From JACRCT01 sp049841135 (lineage in GTDB: Bacteria; Myxococcota; Myxococcia; Myxococcales; UBA5297): a stretch of 64,000 nucleotides of DNA. A program made the position numbers and the translations under genes. Location of the stretch: positions 124,001 to 188,000 of the forward strand of contig JASGHK010000002.1 of NCBI GenBank assembly GCA_049841135.1, given 5' to 3'. Shown here piece by piece: positions 20,099 to 28,577 of this stretch (positions are counted from its first letter, which is position 1; each line of letters begins with the position of its first letter). The notes under the pieces were generated by a model. That model had not been told where the DNA came from, did no database searches, and saw only the letters and a program-made list of their open reading frames with translations.

Positions 20099-23000
20099 CT
20101 ACCCAGGCTTGAGGATGGTCGCGCGGCTCTTCTTGCCGTCGAGCAGCACGCGGATGGGCCGCTCGAGCTTGATGTGCCGCACCTCCTTCGTCTCGACGAA
20201 GTCCTTCTGCCCCTCGAGCCAGGCCAGGTCGCACTGCCGCCGGTGAGCGGTGTGCTGGTGCTCGAGGTTGGAGAGCGTCAGGTAGCCGATGCGGAAGCTC
20301 GTCACGTTGTGGAAGAAGTGCGCGCCCTGGCTAGGCTCGACCTCGCGCTCGCCGAACGGCGTCTCCACGATCACCTTGGCCCCGGCGATTTGCGCCCACT
20401 TCACCGGGATGCCCAGCCGCGCATCGGATGAGCCCCAGCGGCCCGGGCCCACCAGGAGGTAGGGCTTCTTCTCGGCGGTGAGCTTGGTGTTGAAGGCGCC
20501 CACCTCGTCGGCGATGGCCGGCGTCTCGTTCGCCTCCAGCTCCTGGCGCTTGACGAAGACGATGTCCTTGATGGTCTCGATGCAGCCGTGGCCCAGCGAG
20601 CGGTCGGTGCGGCAGAGCACCTGATCCTCGTCGACGGCCTCGGTGTCGACGTCGGTCTCCATGAGCTGGGTGCCCTGCGGGCGCACCTGCAGGACGAAGA
20701 GCGACGGCGGCCTGGGCTCCACGCCCCGCTCCACCGAGCGGCCCCAGTCGCCGGCGTCGAGGGCGAACTCCACCTCCACCGGGCAGCCCATGCCATCGCG
20801 GAACAGGCGCAGCACCTCGGCCAGCGCCTCGGGCATGGGGATGGCGCCCCACTTGAGGATGTTGTGGAAGCTCACCACCCGCGGGCCCCGCTGGCCCAGG
20901 TCGTCGCGGATGACGTCGTCGTCGGGGCTGTAGACGCTGCCGACCAGCTTGAGCGTCTCGTCCTGCTCCGCCTCGGTGACGTCGAGCTGGACGAGCGAGG
21001 CCTCGGCGCCGGCGGTGAAGTCCACGCGCTGGCGCGAGAGATCCAGCGCCCAGAACTGGCGCTGCGAGTAGCGCAGGTAGTCCTGCGGCGAGCCGAACTG
21101 CGGAAGGATGTTGGGCGTCGACGGCGAGAACTGCAGCGTCTGCCCGCCCTGGACGATGGTCTGGCCCAGGCCGAGCGCGACCATCGCCAGCCCGTCGTCG
21201 GCCTTCTGGTGGCCGATCGGATAGTAGTTGTAGGAGACGGCGACGCCGGAGGCGTTGGGGTAGAAGCGGGTGCCGTAGGCGTTGCCCACGATCTCCTGGA
21301 TGAGCACCGCCATCTTCTCTTCCTCGAGCGAGTAGGGCGTGCCGTCGATGTAGGCGCGCGCGTCCGCCGAGTAGGTCGAGGCGTAGACCGCCTTGATGGC
21401 CTGGCACAGCTCCTGGAACCGCACCTCCGGATCGGGGTGGTTGTTCGGCAGCATGTACGTGTTGTAGATGCCGGCGAACGGCTGCAGCTGGCTGTCCTCG
21501 AGCAGGCTGGAGGAGCGGACCGCGAGCGGGCCCTTGAAGTGGGCGACGGCGCGGCGCAGGTCGCCCATCAAGGTCTGCGAGAGCTGGCCGACCAGGCAGC
21601 GCTGCAGGATGGCCTTCTCGTCCAGGTTCTTGAGCCCCCCGTCGAGGATGCGGTTGGACTCGATGAACTTGTCGAACTCGTCGGTGGGCACCACGATCGA
21701 CCGGGGGATGCGCACCTGCAGCTCGCCGAACCGGTCCTTGAGCGCGTTGCGGGCCAGCACCGAGGAGACGAAGGCGAGCCCGCGGGCCTTGCCGCCGATG
21801 GACCCGGATCCGACGCGCAGGAACGGGGTCTGCGGGGTGGCCTGCTTGGAGGAGAAGTCGGTGATGACCCCCTCCTGATGCTTGAGCCTGGCTTCCTCGA
21901 CCACGCCAACAAGGTACTTCCGCAGCCCCTCGGCGCCACCGAAGTCGGACGGCTTGGTTGGGCGCACCCTTCTCGCCAGGTCGAACATGCAGCGCGCCAT
22001 CATCCACAGCGAGAAATGGTTGCGGTTGGCGTGGTACTCGAGCGAGCCGCCGGGGGCGGTGCGCAACAGCTGCTCCAGATCCCACATCGTCCGGGCGCGG
22101 CCCACCTCGGTGCGGTCGGGGAGCCGGAAGATGAAGTCGCCGAAGCCCAGGCTCTCGGTGACGAAGCTCTGGATCTTCTTGAGCAGCTCGTTGGAGTTCT
22201 TGTCGGCGTAGTGGACCCCGGCCTCGGCGGCGAGCGCGGCGTTCTCCGGCTCGGCGGACTGCACCAGGATGGGCAGCTCCGGGTCCTCGGCGCGGATGGC
22301 CTTGACCAGCGCGAAGCCGGCCTGGGGGTCCTCCTCGCCGCCGCGCGGGTAGCGCACGTCGCTGATGGCGGCGACGACGTGGTCCTTGTAGCGCCGGTAC
22401 AGCCCCATCGCCTCCTCGAAGGTGCGGGCGAGCAGGAGCTTGGGGCGGGCACGCATGCGCAGGATGCGGGTGAGGTCGTTGACGCCCTCGGCGGAGAGCG
22501 AGTTCGACTGCGCCATCAGCTCGGCGTAGAGCAGCGACAGGAAGCTCGAGTACCGCCGGACGGAGTCCTCGACCACGATGATGCAGCGCACCCCCGCGGT
22601 GGCCGTGTCGTGCGGCGCGTTGAGGCTGTCCTCGACCAGCTTGACGATGGCCAGGATGATCCGCGCGTCGCCCGTCCACCAGAAGGTGTGGTCGATGCTC
22701 TTGGCGTCCACGCCGCCGGGGAAGGCGTTGAGGTCCGCCTCGGTGAGCACCAGCAGCACCACCGGCATGCTGGGGTAGAGCTCCTTGACCTTGCGGCCGA
22801 AGGAGGAGACGTCCGTGTCCGCGATGCGGACCATGGTCATCACGAGGTCGAAGCGCCGCTCGGCCATCAGCTCGAAGGCCCGCGCGCCGGTGGAGCAGTG
22901 GGTGATGCGCGGCGCGGTGGAGAGGCTGATCTCCGCGTTCTCGGTGAAGATCCGCTCGGTGAGCCGCCCGTCCTCCTCCAGCGTGAAGGCGTCGTAGGGC

Positions 23001-23104
23001 GAGGAGACGAGCAGGATCTCGCGGACCCGGAACGGCATCAGGTCGTGGAAGGTGACGTACCAGGGTTCCTGGCCGCGGGGGGATCGGGCGTCGGTGGTTG
23101 CCAT
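20099..23104 (-). CDS. Receiver-like plus PEP-synthase-type ATP-binding protein
   Basis: About 1001 residues from the ATG at 23104 (an ATG at 23158 is also in frame). The N-terminal third holds two receiver-like segments: VREILLVSSPYDAFTLEEDG to FWWTGD, and VRCIIVVEDSVRRYSSFLSL to GVHYADKNSN. The rest is the nucleotide-binding half of PEP synthase/PPDK: GSGSIGGKARGLAFV, PLAVRSSSLLEDSQLQPFAG and LFVLQVRPQGTQL. The phosphohistidine swivel and PEP-binding domains of true PEP synthases are absent, so gluconeogenic activity is unlikely. The set resembles proteins loosely annotated as phosphoenolpyruvate synthase in several phyla; a role in phosphotransfer signalling is an inference. It stands alone and is convergent with the nuclease-like gene. 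Confidence 0.8.
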   Translation of the reverse strand: MATTDARSPRGQEPWYVTFHDLMPFRVREILLVSSPYDAFTLEEDGRLTERIFTENAEISLSTAPRITHCSTGARAFELMAERRFDLVMTMVRIADTDVSSFGRKVKELYPSMPVVLLVLTEADLNAFPGGVDAKSIDHTFWWTGDARIILAIVKLVEDSLNAPHDTATAGVRCIIVVEDSVRRYSSFLSLLYAELMAQSNSLSAEGVNDLTRILRMRARPKLLLARTFEEAMGLYRRYKDHVVAAISDVRYPRGGEEDPQAGFALVKAIRAEDPELPILVQSAEPENAALAAEAGVHYADKNSNELLKKIQSFVTESLGFGDFIFRLPDRTEVGRARTMWDLEQLLRTAPGGSLEYHANRNHFSLWMMARCMFDLARRVRPTKPSDFGGAEGLRKYLVGVVEEARLKHQEGVITDFSSKQATPQTPFLRVGSGSIGGKARGLAFVSSVLARNALKDRFGELQVRIPRSIVVPTDEFDKFIESNRILDGGLKNLDEKAILQRCLVGQLSQTLMGDLRRAVAHFKGPLAVRSSSLLEDSQLQPFAGIYNTYMLPNNHPDPEVRFQELCQAIKAVYASTYSADARAYIDGTPYSLEEEKMAVLIQEIVGNAYGTRFYPNASGVAVSYNYYPIGHQKADDGLAMVALGLGQTIVQGGQTLQFSPSTPNILPQFGSPQDYLRYSQRQFWALDLSRQRVDFTAGAEASLVQLDVTEAEQDETLKLVGSVYSPDDDVIRDDLGQRGPRVVSFHNILKWGAIPMPEALAEVLRLFRDGMGCPVEVEFALDAGDWGRSVERGVEPRPPSLFVLQVRPQGTQLMETDVDTEAVDEDQVLCRTDRSLGHGCIETIKDIVFVKRQELEANETPAIADEVGAFNTKLTAEKKPYLLVGPGRWGSSDARLGIPVKWAQIAGAKVIVETPFGEREVEPSQGAHFFHNVTSFRIGYLTLSNLEHQHTAHRRQCDLAWLEGQKDFVETKEVRHIKLERPIRVLLDGKKSRATILKPG

Positions 23105-23144
23105 GGGGAGGCGAATTGTATTGAAGGTAACGGCATCTGGAAAC

Positions 23145-23326
23145 GCCAAGGTCGCCAAGGGGCCAAGGTCGCCAAGGGCTTGGGGCTTTTCGAGGCCGTG
23201 CCCGCCGCGCGGCCCCGCGCCTCGCTGTGGCCCGAGCTTCGCGGCGGCAAGACCTCGGTTCCGAGGTAGCGGAGCGAGGTGCCGAAGCTTGTGGCCCCAG
23301 ACAAGAGAAGCCTTGGCGACCTTGGC
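23145..23326. repeat. Intergenic palindromic element with 16-base terminal arms
   Basis: GCCAAGGTCGCCAAGG occurs twice in tandem (23145-23160 and 23162-23177), and its exact reverse complement lies at 23311-23326. The centre holds a smaller palindrome (CCTCGGTTCCGAGG). No ORF is supported inside. The element fills most of the gap 23105-23365. Terminal inverted repeats around 180 bases are MITE- or REP-like. Confidence 0.7.
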
Positions 23327-23365
23327 GGTTCATGGCGGTGGATTGCCACCCACCAAGCACGAACC

Positions 23366-23992
23366 CTACTCGCCGCCCTCGAGCAGCCGCGGACGGCACT
23401 CGGCGAGGAAGCCGTCGAAGATGGCCGCCGAGCCGTCGATCAGATCGGCCAGCAGCTCGTACTGGTGCAGGTGGCCCGCCACACTGATCGCGAGGCTGTC
23501 GGGAGTGCACTTGACGACGGCGGAGCCGAAGCCACGCTCGTTGAGCGCGAGGATGGCGTCGCGGACCTCGTCGGTGAGCACCGCGCGAGCCGACGAAGCG
23601 GTCCGGGTGCGGACCAGGAAGCTGGCGTCGAAGCGCTCGTCGCCCGTCGGCTCCTCGAGGTCTTCGTCGCCGACCATTCTGGCCAGCATCGACCGTCCCT
23701 CGGCCATGCCGCGACGGCTGACCAGGAGCATGAAGCCGCCCCGGCCGAGCTGGAGCGTCAGCGTCGTGCGCGCCCCGTCGTCCTCGGAGCCGGTGTGGCG
23801 CAGGTGGACCGGCAGGCCCCGGTAGCGATAGTCGACGCCGCTCGCGGCCACCGTGCCTTGGAGCTGCTCCGCCAGGTCGGCCAGGACCGCGGCACGCTGC
23901 TTGTCGCGCTGGAGGGAGTAGTAGACGGCGACGCCGATCAAGGCCAGGACGCCCACGACTCCCAGTCCGACGACGAGCTCGGTGCTGTCCAT
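23366..23992 (-). CDS. Single-pass membrane protein of unknown function
   Basis: 208 residues. One N-terminal transmembrane helix (about 6-27, ELVVGLGVVGVLALIGVAVY) is followed by a soluble domain. The soluble part begins with LADLAEQLQGTVAASGVDYR, continues with strands such as TTLTLQLGRGGFMLLVSRRG, and ends with an amphipathic helix pair (HLHQYELLADLIDGSAAIFDG). The last part resembles the C-terminal helical segment of small unknown membrane-anchored proteins. I do not recognise the family. It lies 82 bases after gdhA on the same strand, behind a strong hairpin, so it may be transcribed at a lower level from the gdhA promoter or separately. Confidence 0.7.
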   Translation of the reverse strand: MDSTELVVGLGVVGVLALIGVAVYYSLQRDKQRAAVLADLAEQLQGTVAASGVDYRYRGLPVHLRHTGSEDDGARTTLTLQLGRGGFMLLVSRRGMAEGRSMLARMVGDEDLEEPTGDERFDASFLVRTRTASSARAVLTDEVRDAILALNERGFGSAVVKCTPDSLAISVAGHLHQYELLADLIDGSAAIFDGFLAECRPRLLEGGE

Positions 23993-24007
23993 GCGCCCTC
24001 CACACGA

Positions 24008-24043
24008 GCGAGGCCGGGTCCTCTTTCGAGAACCCGGCCTCGC
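24008..24043 (-). terminator. Strong hairpin after gdhA
   Basis: A perfect 12-base stem (GCGAGGCCGGGT with ACCCGGCCTCGC) and a 12-base loop, 31 bases past the gdhA stop. No T run follows, so termination may be partial or this may be a processing/stability hairpin. Confidence 0.65.
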
Positions 24044-24074
24044 GAACCGCTAACGACGATGGACTACGGCTGGG

Positions 24075-25418
24075 CTACCAGGCCACGCCCTGGGCGAGCA
24101 TCGCGTTGGCGACCTTGATGAAGCCGCCGATGTTCGCGCCCTTGAGGTAGTTGATGTAGTTGCCGTCCTTGCCGTGCTGCATGCAGGTCTTGTGGATGCC
24201 CTTCATGATGCCGACCAGGCGGGCATCGACCTCTTCCGCGGTCCAGTTCAGGTGCTGCGCGTTCTGCGCCATCTCGAGGCCCGAGGTGGCCACGCCGCCG
24301 GCGTTGCTGGCCTTGCCGGGCGCGAAGGCGACCTTGTTCTGCAGGAAGACTTCGATGGCCTCGGGGGTCGACGGCATGTTCGCGCCTTCGACGACCATGA
24401 AGCAGCCGTTCTTGACGAGGGTCTTGGCGTCCTCGCCGTTGAGCTCGTTCTCGCAGGCCGTCGGGAAGGCGATGTCGCACTTGACGGACCAGCTCTTGCC
24501 CTTCTCCTTGAACTCGGCCTTCGGGAACTTCTTGACGTACTCCTTCAGGCTGCCGCGGCGGCCGAAGACGAGCTCCTTCGTCCAGTTGCACTTCTCCTCG
24601 TTGATGCCGTCCATGTCGACGACGGTGCCGTCGTAGTCGGTCATCGCCACGACCTTGCCGCCGAGGTGGTTGACCTTCTCGATGGTGTGCAGGCCGACGT
24701 TGCCGGCGCCGGAGATGACGCAGGTCTTGCCCTTGAAGCCGTCGCCGCGGGCCGCCAGCATCTCCTGGGCGAAGTAGGTGGCGCCGTAGCCGGTCGCCTC
24801 GGTGCGCACGAGCGAGCCGCCCCACTCCAGGCCCTTGCCGGTCAGCACGCCGGTGAAGGTGTTGGAGAGCTTCTTGTACATGCCGAACAGGTAGCCGATC
24901 TCGCGGCCGCCCACGCCGAGGTCGCCGGCCGGCACGTCGGTGTCCTCACCGATGTGGCGGTACAGCTCGCTCATGAAGGCCTGGCAGAAGCGCATGACTT
25001 CCATGTCGCTCTTGCCGCGCGCGTCGAAGTCCGAGCCGCCCTTGCCGCCGCCCATGGGCAGGCCGGTCAGGCTGTTCTTGAAGGTCTGCTCGAAGCCCAG
25101 GAACTTGAGCACGCCCAGGGTCACGCTGCTGTGGAAGCGCAGGCCGCCCTTGTAGGGGCCGATGGCGCTGTTGAACTGCACGCGGTAGCCGCGGTTGACC
25201 TGGACCTGGCCCTTGTCGTCGACCCAGGGCACGCGGAACATCAGCACGCGCTCCGGCTCGGTCATCCGCTCGAGCAGCTTGGCCTGCTTGTAGGCCGGAT
25301 TCGACTCGACCACCGGCATGATCGACTCGACGACCTCGCGAACCGCCTGGTGGAACTGGGGCTCAGAGGGGTTCTTGGCGATCAGGTCTGCCATGAAAGC
25401 GTCGACTTGCTTGGACAT
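24075..25418 (-). CDS. gdhA: NADP-type glutamate dehydrogenase
   Basis: 447 residues, the usual length of the hexameric bacterial enzyme. PLPMGGGKGGSDF-type substrate segment (here GLPMGGGKGGSDFD), IGPYKGGLRFHSSV with the catalytic-site Lys, PAGDLGVGGREIGYLFG, and the dinucleotide-binding GAGNVG are all intact. It makes glutamate from 2-oxoglutarate and ammonium in the cytoplasm. The ATG at 25418 follows an AAGGAG six bases upstream. A good promoter lies about 125 bases upstream and a hairpin closes it, so gdhA is probably monocistronic. NADP rather than NAD preference is inferred from overall similarity, not from a determined residue. Confidence 0.96.
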   Translation of the reverse strand: MSKQVDAFMADLIAKNPSEPQFHQAVREVVESIMPVVESNPAYKQAKLLERMTEPERVLMFRVPWVDDKGQVQVNRGYRVQFNSAIGPYKGGLRFHSSVTLGVLKFLGFEQTFKNSLTGLPMGGGKGGSDFDARGKSDMEVMRFCQAFMSELYRHIGEDTDVPAGDLGVGGREIGYLFGMYKKLSNTFTGVLTGKGLEWGGSLVRTEATGYGATYFAQEMLAARGDGFKGKTCVISGAGNVGLHTIEKVNHLGGKVVAMTDYDGTVVDMDGINEEKCNWTKELVFGRRGSLKEYVKKFPKAEFKEKGKSWSVKCDIAFPTACENELNGEDAKTLVKNGCFMVVEGANMPSTPEAIEVFLQNKVAFAPGKASNAGGVATSGLEMAQNAQHLNWTAEEVDARLVGIMKGIHKTCMQHGKDGNYINYLKGANIGGFIKVANAMLAQGVAW

Positions 25419-25543
25419 TGACTACTCCTTGGATGGACCTGCTGGGGGACCCGCTTGGGAATTGGGCTGGAAGTCGCACCCTCCACAGCAACCTACCGAA
25501 GCCACCTCCAAACCCGGGAAGAAAGGGCCGTACTGCGAGCGGC

Positions 25544-25573
25544 GTTCTACCGCTTAAACGCCCGAAATGTCAA
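25544..25573 (-). promoter_or_regulatory. Sigma-70 promoter of gdhA
   Basis: On the minus strand TTGACA (25573-25568) and TAGAAC (25549-25544) with an 18-base spacer, giving a leader of about 120 bases. The rest of the 25419-25733 gap is free of genes; nothing else stands out. Confidence 0.7.
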
Positions 25574-25733
25574 CCCTTTCAGGGCATGTGCGCCTTCCCC
25601 TCCTAGCCCCTTGGAAGCCTTGGGGAAAATCGGTTCCCCGCCTGCCTGGTTTTCGGGCCGTTCTCGCCAACTCGTGACGTTTTGAACAGCGAGCGCGCTC
25701 GAAACCGCGGCCGGCGCGAGCGAGCAAACGAAC

Positions 25734-26333
25734 TTATGCGCGGGCGATACCTCCGCTAATTGGAAAGCCGAGGCTTGCGGGGTCGCCCCGGCCGCTGGCC
25801 TCGAGCTCCGCCTCGCGCGCCTCCTGGACCTTTCCCAGGGTGCGGGCGACGGTGGCCTTGAGCGACCAGGCCTCGCGGTGGGACGGGGCGAGCACCGTCA
25901 GCGCCTCCAGGACCCGCCACGCCTCGGCGGGGTTGCCCGACTCCGCGTGCCAGCGCGCCATCGCCAGGTGGCTGCCGGCGTCGGCCTCGTCGGCGCGGAT
26001 GAGCAGCTCGTAGAGCTTCGGGGTCTCCTCGTCGCCCGGCCGGGCCTCGCCGACCGCCGTGCGCAGGCGCTCGACCACGATCTCGTACGAGCGGCGCAGC
26101 GCGGGCGAGGCCGGGTCCAGGTCCACCGCCTGCTCGGCGTAGTGCAGGGCCTGGGGGAGATCGTCGAGGAAGTCGCAGGTGACCGCGAGCAGCCACAGCA
26201 CGTGCGAGGAGCGCTGTCCTTCGTCGGTGAGGAAGGCGTGGGCGCGCTCGAGGATCTCGCGGGCGTCGTCATAGCGCTCCTTGTCGAGCAGCTCCTGGGC
26301 GCGCGCGACCTCGGCGAGCGTGGTCTTGAGCAT
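25734..26333 (-). CDS. TPR-like soluble protein
   Basis: 199 residues from the ATG at 26333 (MLKTTLAEVARAQELLDKER); an ATG at 26396 would add 21 residues of basic leader. Helical repeats of TPR type run through most of the protein (YDDAREILERAHAFL, ALHYAEQAVDLDPASPALRR, HREAWSLKATVARTLGKVQE). There is no signal peptide or membrane span. The function is unknown. It is divergent from the alcohol dehydrogenase gene and shares its control region. Confidence 0.7.
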   Translation of the reverse strand: MLKTTLAEVARAQELLDKERYDDAREILERAHAFLTDEGQRSSHVLWLLAVTCDFLDDLPQALHYAEQAVDLDPASPALRRSYEIVVERLRTAVGEARPGDEETPKLYELLIRADEADAGSHLAMARWHAESGNPAEAWRVLEALTVLAPSHREAWSLKATVARTLGKVQEAREAELEASGRGDPASLGFPISGGIARA

Positions 26334-26552
26334 CGGGATACGGCGGGCAGGCACGGCGGACCTCCGGGTCTTCGGGAATGAAAGGCGTGATAGCACGCGC
26401 GTCCGACAGCACCGCAGAGCGCAGCCCTCGGCCGCCGCGCCGCTGGGCCTCTGGCACGGCGCGCGCCCTCCAGACCTGCGTGCGAGCCGGTTGCCGCAAG
26501 CACGCCCGGCCGGTTAAGAGTGCGCGCACCTTCGTCCTCAGGAGCCCCCGCC

Positions 26553-27743
26553 ATGATGCGCTTCGAGTTCCAGAACCCCACCCGCCTCGTCTTCGGCGCC
26601 GGCTCGCTCGCGAAGCTGGGCGACGAGGTGCGCCAGCACGGGAAGCGGGCGCTGCTCGTCACCGGCGGGGGCAGCGTCAAGCGCAGCGGGACGTTCGAGC
26701 GGGCGGTGGCCAGCCTGACCGCCGCGGGCGTCGCCGTGGTCGAATGCGCCGGCGTCGAGCCCAACCCGCGCCTGTCCACCGTCTTGCGCGGCGCCGGGCT
26801 GGCCCGCAGCGAGGCCTGCGACGTGGTCGTGGCCCTCGGCGGCGGCAGCACCATGGACGCCGCCAAGGTCATGGCCGCCGCCGTCTTCTACGAGGGGGAT
26901 CCCTGGGACATGATCGCCCACGGCCAGGCGGAGCAGCGGCTGCCGACGCGCGCGCTGCCCGTCGTGACCGTGCCCACCCTCGCCGCCACCGGCTCGGAGA
27001 TGAACGACGGCGCCGTCATCACCAACGAGAAGACCACCGAGAAGAGCTACGTGCTGGCCGAGTGCCTCTACCCGCGCGTGGCGGTCGTCGACCCGGAGCT
27101 GACAGTGAGCGTGCCGGCGGACCACACCGCCTACGGCGTCGCCGACCTCTTCACCCACGTCACCGAGGGCTACTTCAACGGCGTGGACGGAACGCCCATC
27201 CAGGACCGGTTCGCGGAGGCGGTGCTCCTGGCCGCCGTGGAGTGGGGCCCCAAGGCGGTGGCCAACGGCCGCGACCTCGAGGCGCGCTCCCAGGTGCAGT
27301 GGGCCTCGGTGCTGGCGCTCAACGGCTGGGTGCAGGTGGGCGTCAACGCGCCGTTCCCGGTCCACATGATCGAGCACGTCCTCAGCGCCCACCACGACGT
27401 CGCGCACGGCGCCGGGCTGGCGGTGGTCAACCCGGGCTGGATGCGCCACGCCGCCAAGACCCGCCCCGACCGCTTCGTCCAGTTCGCCCAGCGCGTCTTC
27501 GGCGTGCAGGCCCGGCGCCCGGACGACCTCGACGTGGCGCTCGAGGGGATCCACCGCTTCGAGGCGTTCCTCGCGTCCCTGGGCTGCCCCACCCGGCTCT
27601 CCCAGCTGAAGATCGGCCCGGAGCGCATCGACACCTACGCCGCGGACACGGTCCGCATCGCCCACGACGAGCAGGGCCGGCTGCCTGGGCGCCCGCCCAT
27701 GACCCAGCAGGAGATCGCCGCGGTCCTGCGCGCAGTCGCCTAG
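26553..27743 (+). CDS. Iron-containing alcohol dehydrogenase (group III, YqhD-like)
   Basis: 396 residues. The N-terminus is MMRFEFQNPTRLVFGAGSLA; the cofactor loop reads GGGSTMDAAK; the metal site is DLFTHVTEGYF (Asp, His) and HMIEHVLSAHHDVAHGAGLA (two His). It should reduce aldehydes to alcohols, or the reverse, with NAD(P)H; the substrate is not visible. CAGGAG precedes the ATG. It lies upstream of the TfoX-like gene by 24 bases, likely in one operon. It could regenerate cofactor for the microcompartment aldehyde dehydrogenase at 54600, but no encapsulation peptide is seen and the genes are 27 kb apart. Confidence 0.9.
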   Translation: MMRFEFQNPTRLVFGAGSLAKLGDEVRQHGKRALLVTGGGSVKRSGTFERAVASLTAAGVAVVECAGVEPNPRLSTVLRGAGLARSEACDVVVALGGGSTMDAAKVMAAAVFYEGDPWDMIAHGQAEQRLPTRALPVVTVPTLAATGSEMNDGAVITNEKTTEKSYVLAECLYPRVAVVDPELTVSVPADHTAYGVADLFTHVTEGYFNGVDGTPIQDRFAEAVLLAAVEWGPKAVANGRDLEARSQVQWASVLALNGWVQVGVNAPFPVHMIEHVLSAHHDVAHGAGLAVVNPGWMRHAAKTRPDRFVQFAQRVFGVQARRPDDLDVALEGIHRFEAFLASLGCPTRLSQLKIGPERIDTYAADTVRIAHDEQGRLPGRPPMTQQEIAAVLRAVA

Positions 27744-27767
27744 ATCGTTCGGAGCAGTGGAGGAGCG

Positions 27768-28175
27768 ATGTCCAAGTTCGAGAAGGCCTCGCCGGAGACG
27801 AAGGCCCTGTTCGCCTCGCTCATCGAGGGCCTCGCCTGCGAGCCACGCCCGATGTTCGGCTGCCCCAGCGCCTTCGTGAACGGCCAGCTGTTCACGAGCC
27901 TCTTCGGCAGCACCACCCTCATCGTCCGGCTCGACGAGCGGCAGCGCGCCAAGCTCCTGGAGCTCGACGGCACCCAGCCCTTCGATCCGATGGGCGGCCG
28001 GCCGATGAAGGAGTACGTGCAGATCCTGAGCCTCGAGGACGAGGAGCTGCTCGCCGTCTGGGTGAAGCGGGCATTCGCCTACGCGCAGACCCTGCCGCCC
28101 AAGACGAAGGCCAAGGCCAAGTCCAGGCCGAAGCCCACGCTCAAGAAGGCCGCGAAGGCGAGGAAGCGCGGATAG
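27768..28175 (+). CDS. TfoX N-terminal-domain protein with basic tail
   Basis: 135 residues. Residues 10-105 match the TfoX N-terminal domain (EPRPMFGCPSAFVNGQLFTS, FDPMGGRPMKEYVQI). The last 25 residues are a Lys/Ala/Pro tail like that of histone H1 (KTKAKAKSRPKPTLKKAAKA), which may bind DNA or RNA. The full TfoX competence regulator has a second domain that is missing here, so a competence role should not be assumed. GGAGGA precedes the ATG. The 3' end overlaps the convergent gene by 35 bases. Confidence 0.85.
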   Translation: MSKFEKASPETKALFASLIEGLACEPRPMFGCPSAFVNGQLFTSLFGSTTLIVRLDERQRAKLLELDGTQPFDPMGGRPMKEYVQILSLEDEELLAVWVKRAFAYAQTLPPKTKAKAKSRPKPTLKKAAKARKRG

Positions 28176-28533
28176 TCCGGCTTTCTCCGGGCTGCACGGC
28201 CCTCCGCGCGACTTGCTCGGCCTGGCCGATGGCGCGGGCCAACAGCGGCAGCCAGCCGCGGCTCCCCGCCGACTCGCAGATCAATTCGGCGAAGGCGCGC
28301 ATCGCCGCGATGTCCACCCTTCCCTGCTCGAGCCGCAGCGCCTGCGCGGTCAGCGAGTGGACGACCTCGTTGCACTGGCGCGCGCGCTCGAAGCCCCCCA
28401 GACCGTCCAGGAAGGCGGTCCGGGCCTGGTCGGTGAGCGCGTGCGCGAGCGCGAGGTAGGCGACCGCCTGCTGCTGCCTCGTCAGGCGGGACAGGCGCTC
28501 TCGACAGGGGACGGTTGTGGCAGGGCCGGTCAT
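28141..28533 (-). CDS. Helical protein of unknown function
   Basis: 130 residues from the ATG at 28533, almost all alpha-helical (RQQQAVAYLALAHALTDQAR, VDIAAMRAFAELICESAGSR). There is no signal peptide. I know no family. It overlaps the convergent TfoX-like gene by 35 bases at the 3' end, so the last residues may be wrong. The composition is that of a real protein rather than an antisense shadow. Confidence 0.55.
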   Translation of the reverse strand: MTGPATTVPCRERLSRLTRQQQAVAYLALAHALTDQARTAFLDGLGGFERARQCNEVVHSLTAQALRLEQGRVDIAAMRAFAELICESAGSRGWLPLLARAIGQAEQVARRAVQPGESRTIRASSPSRPS

Positions 28534-28577
28534 CGCGGCGGGGATACTACTGGGGCGCTGGGTGCGATGACAGAACT

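Noticed and set aside
20331..24005. 1224-residue minus-strand open frame crossing two genes
   Set aside because: Arg/Ala/Pro-rich shadow in another frame, no motif, and it spans the intergenic palindromic element.
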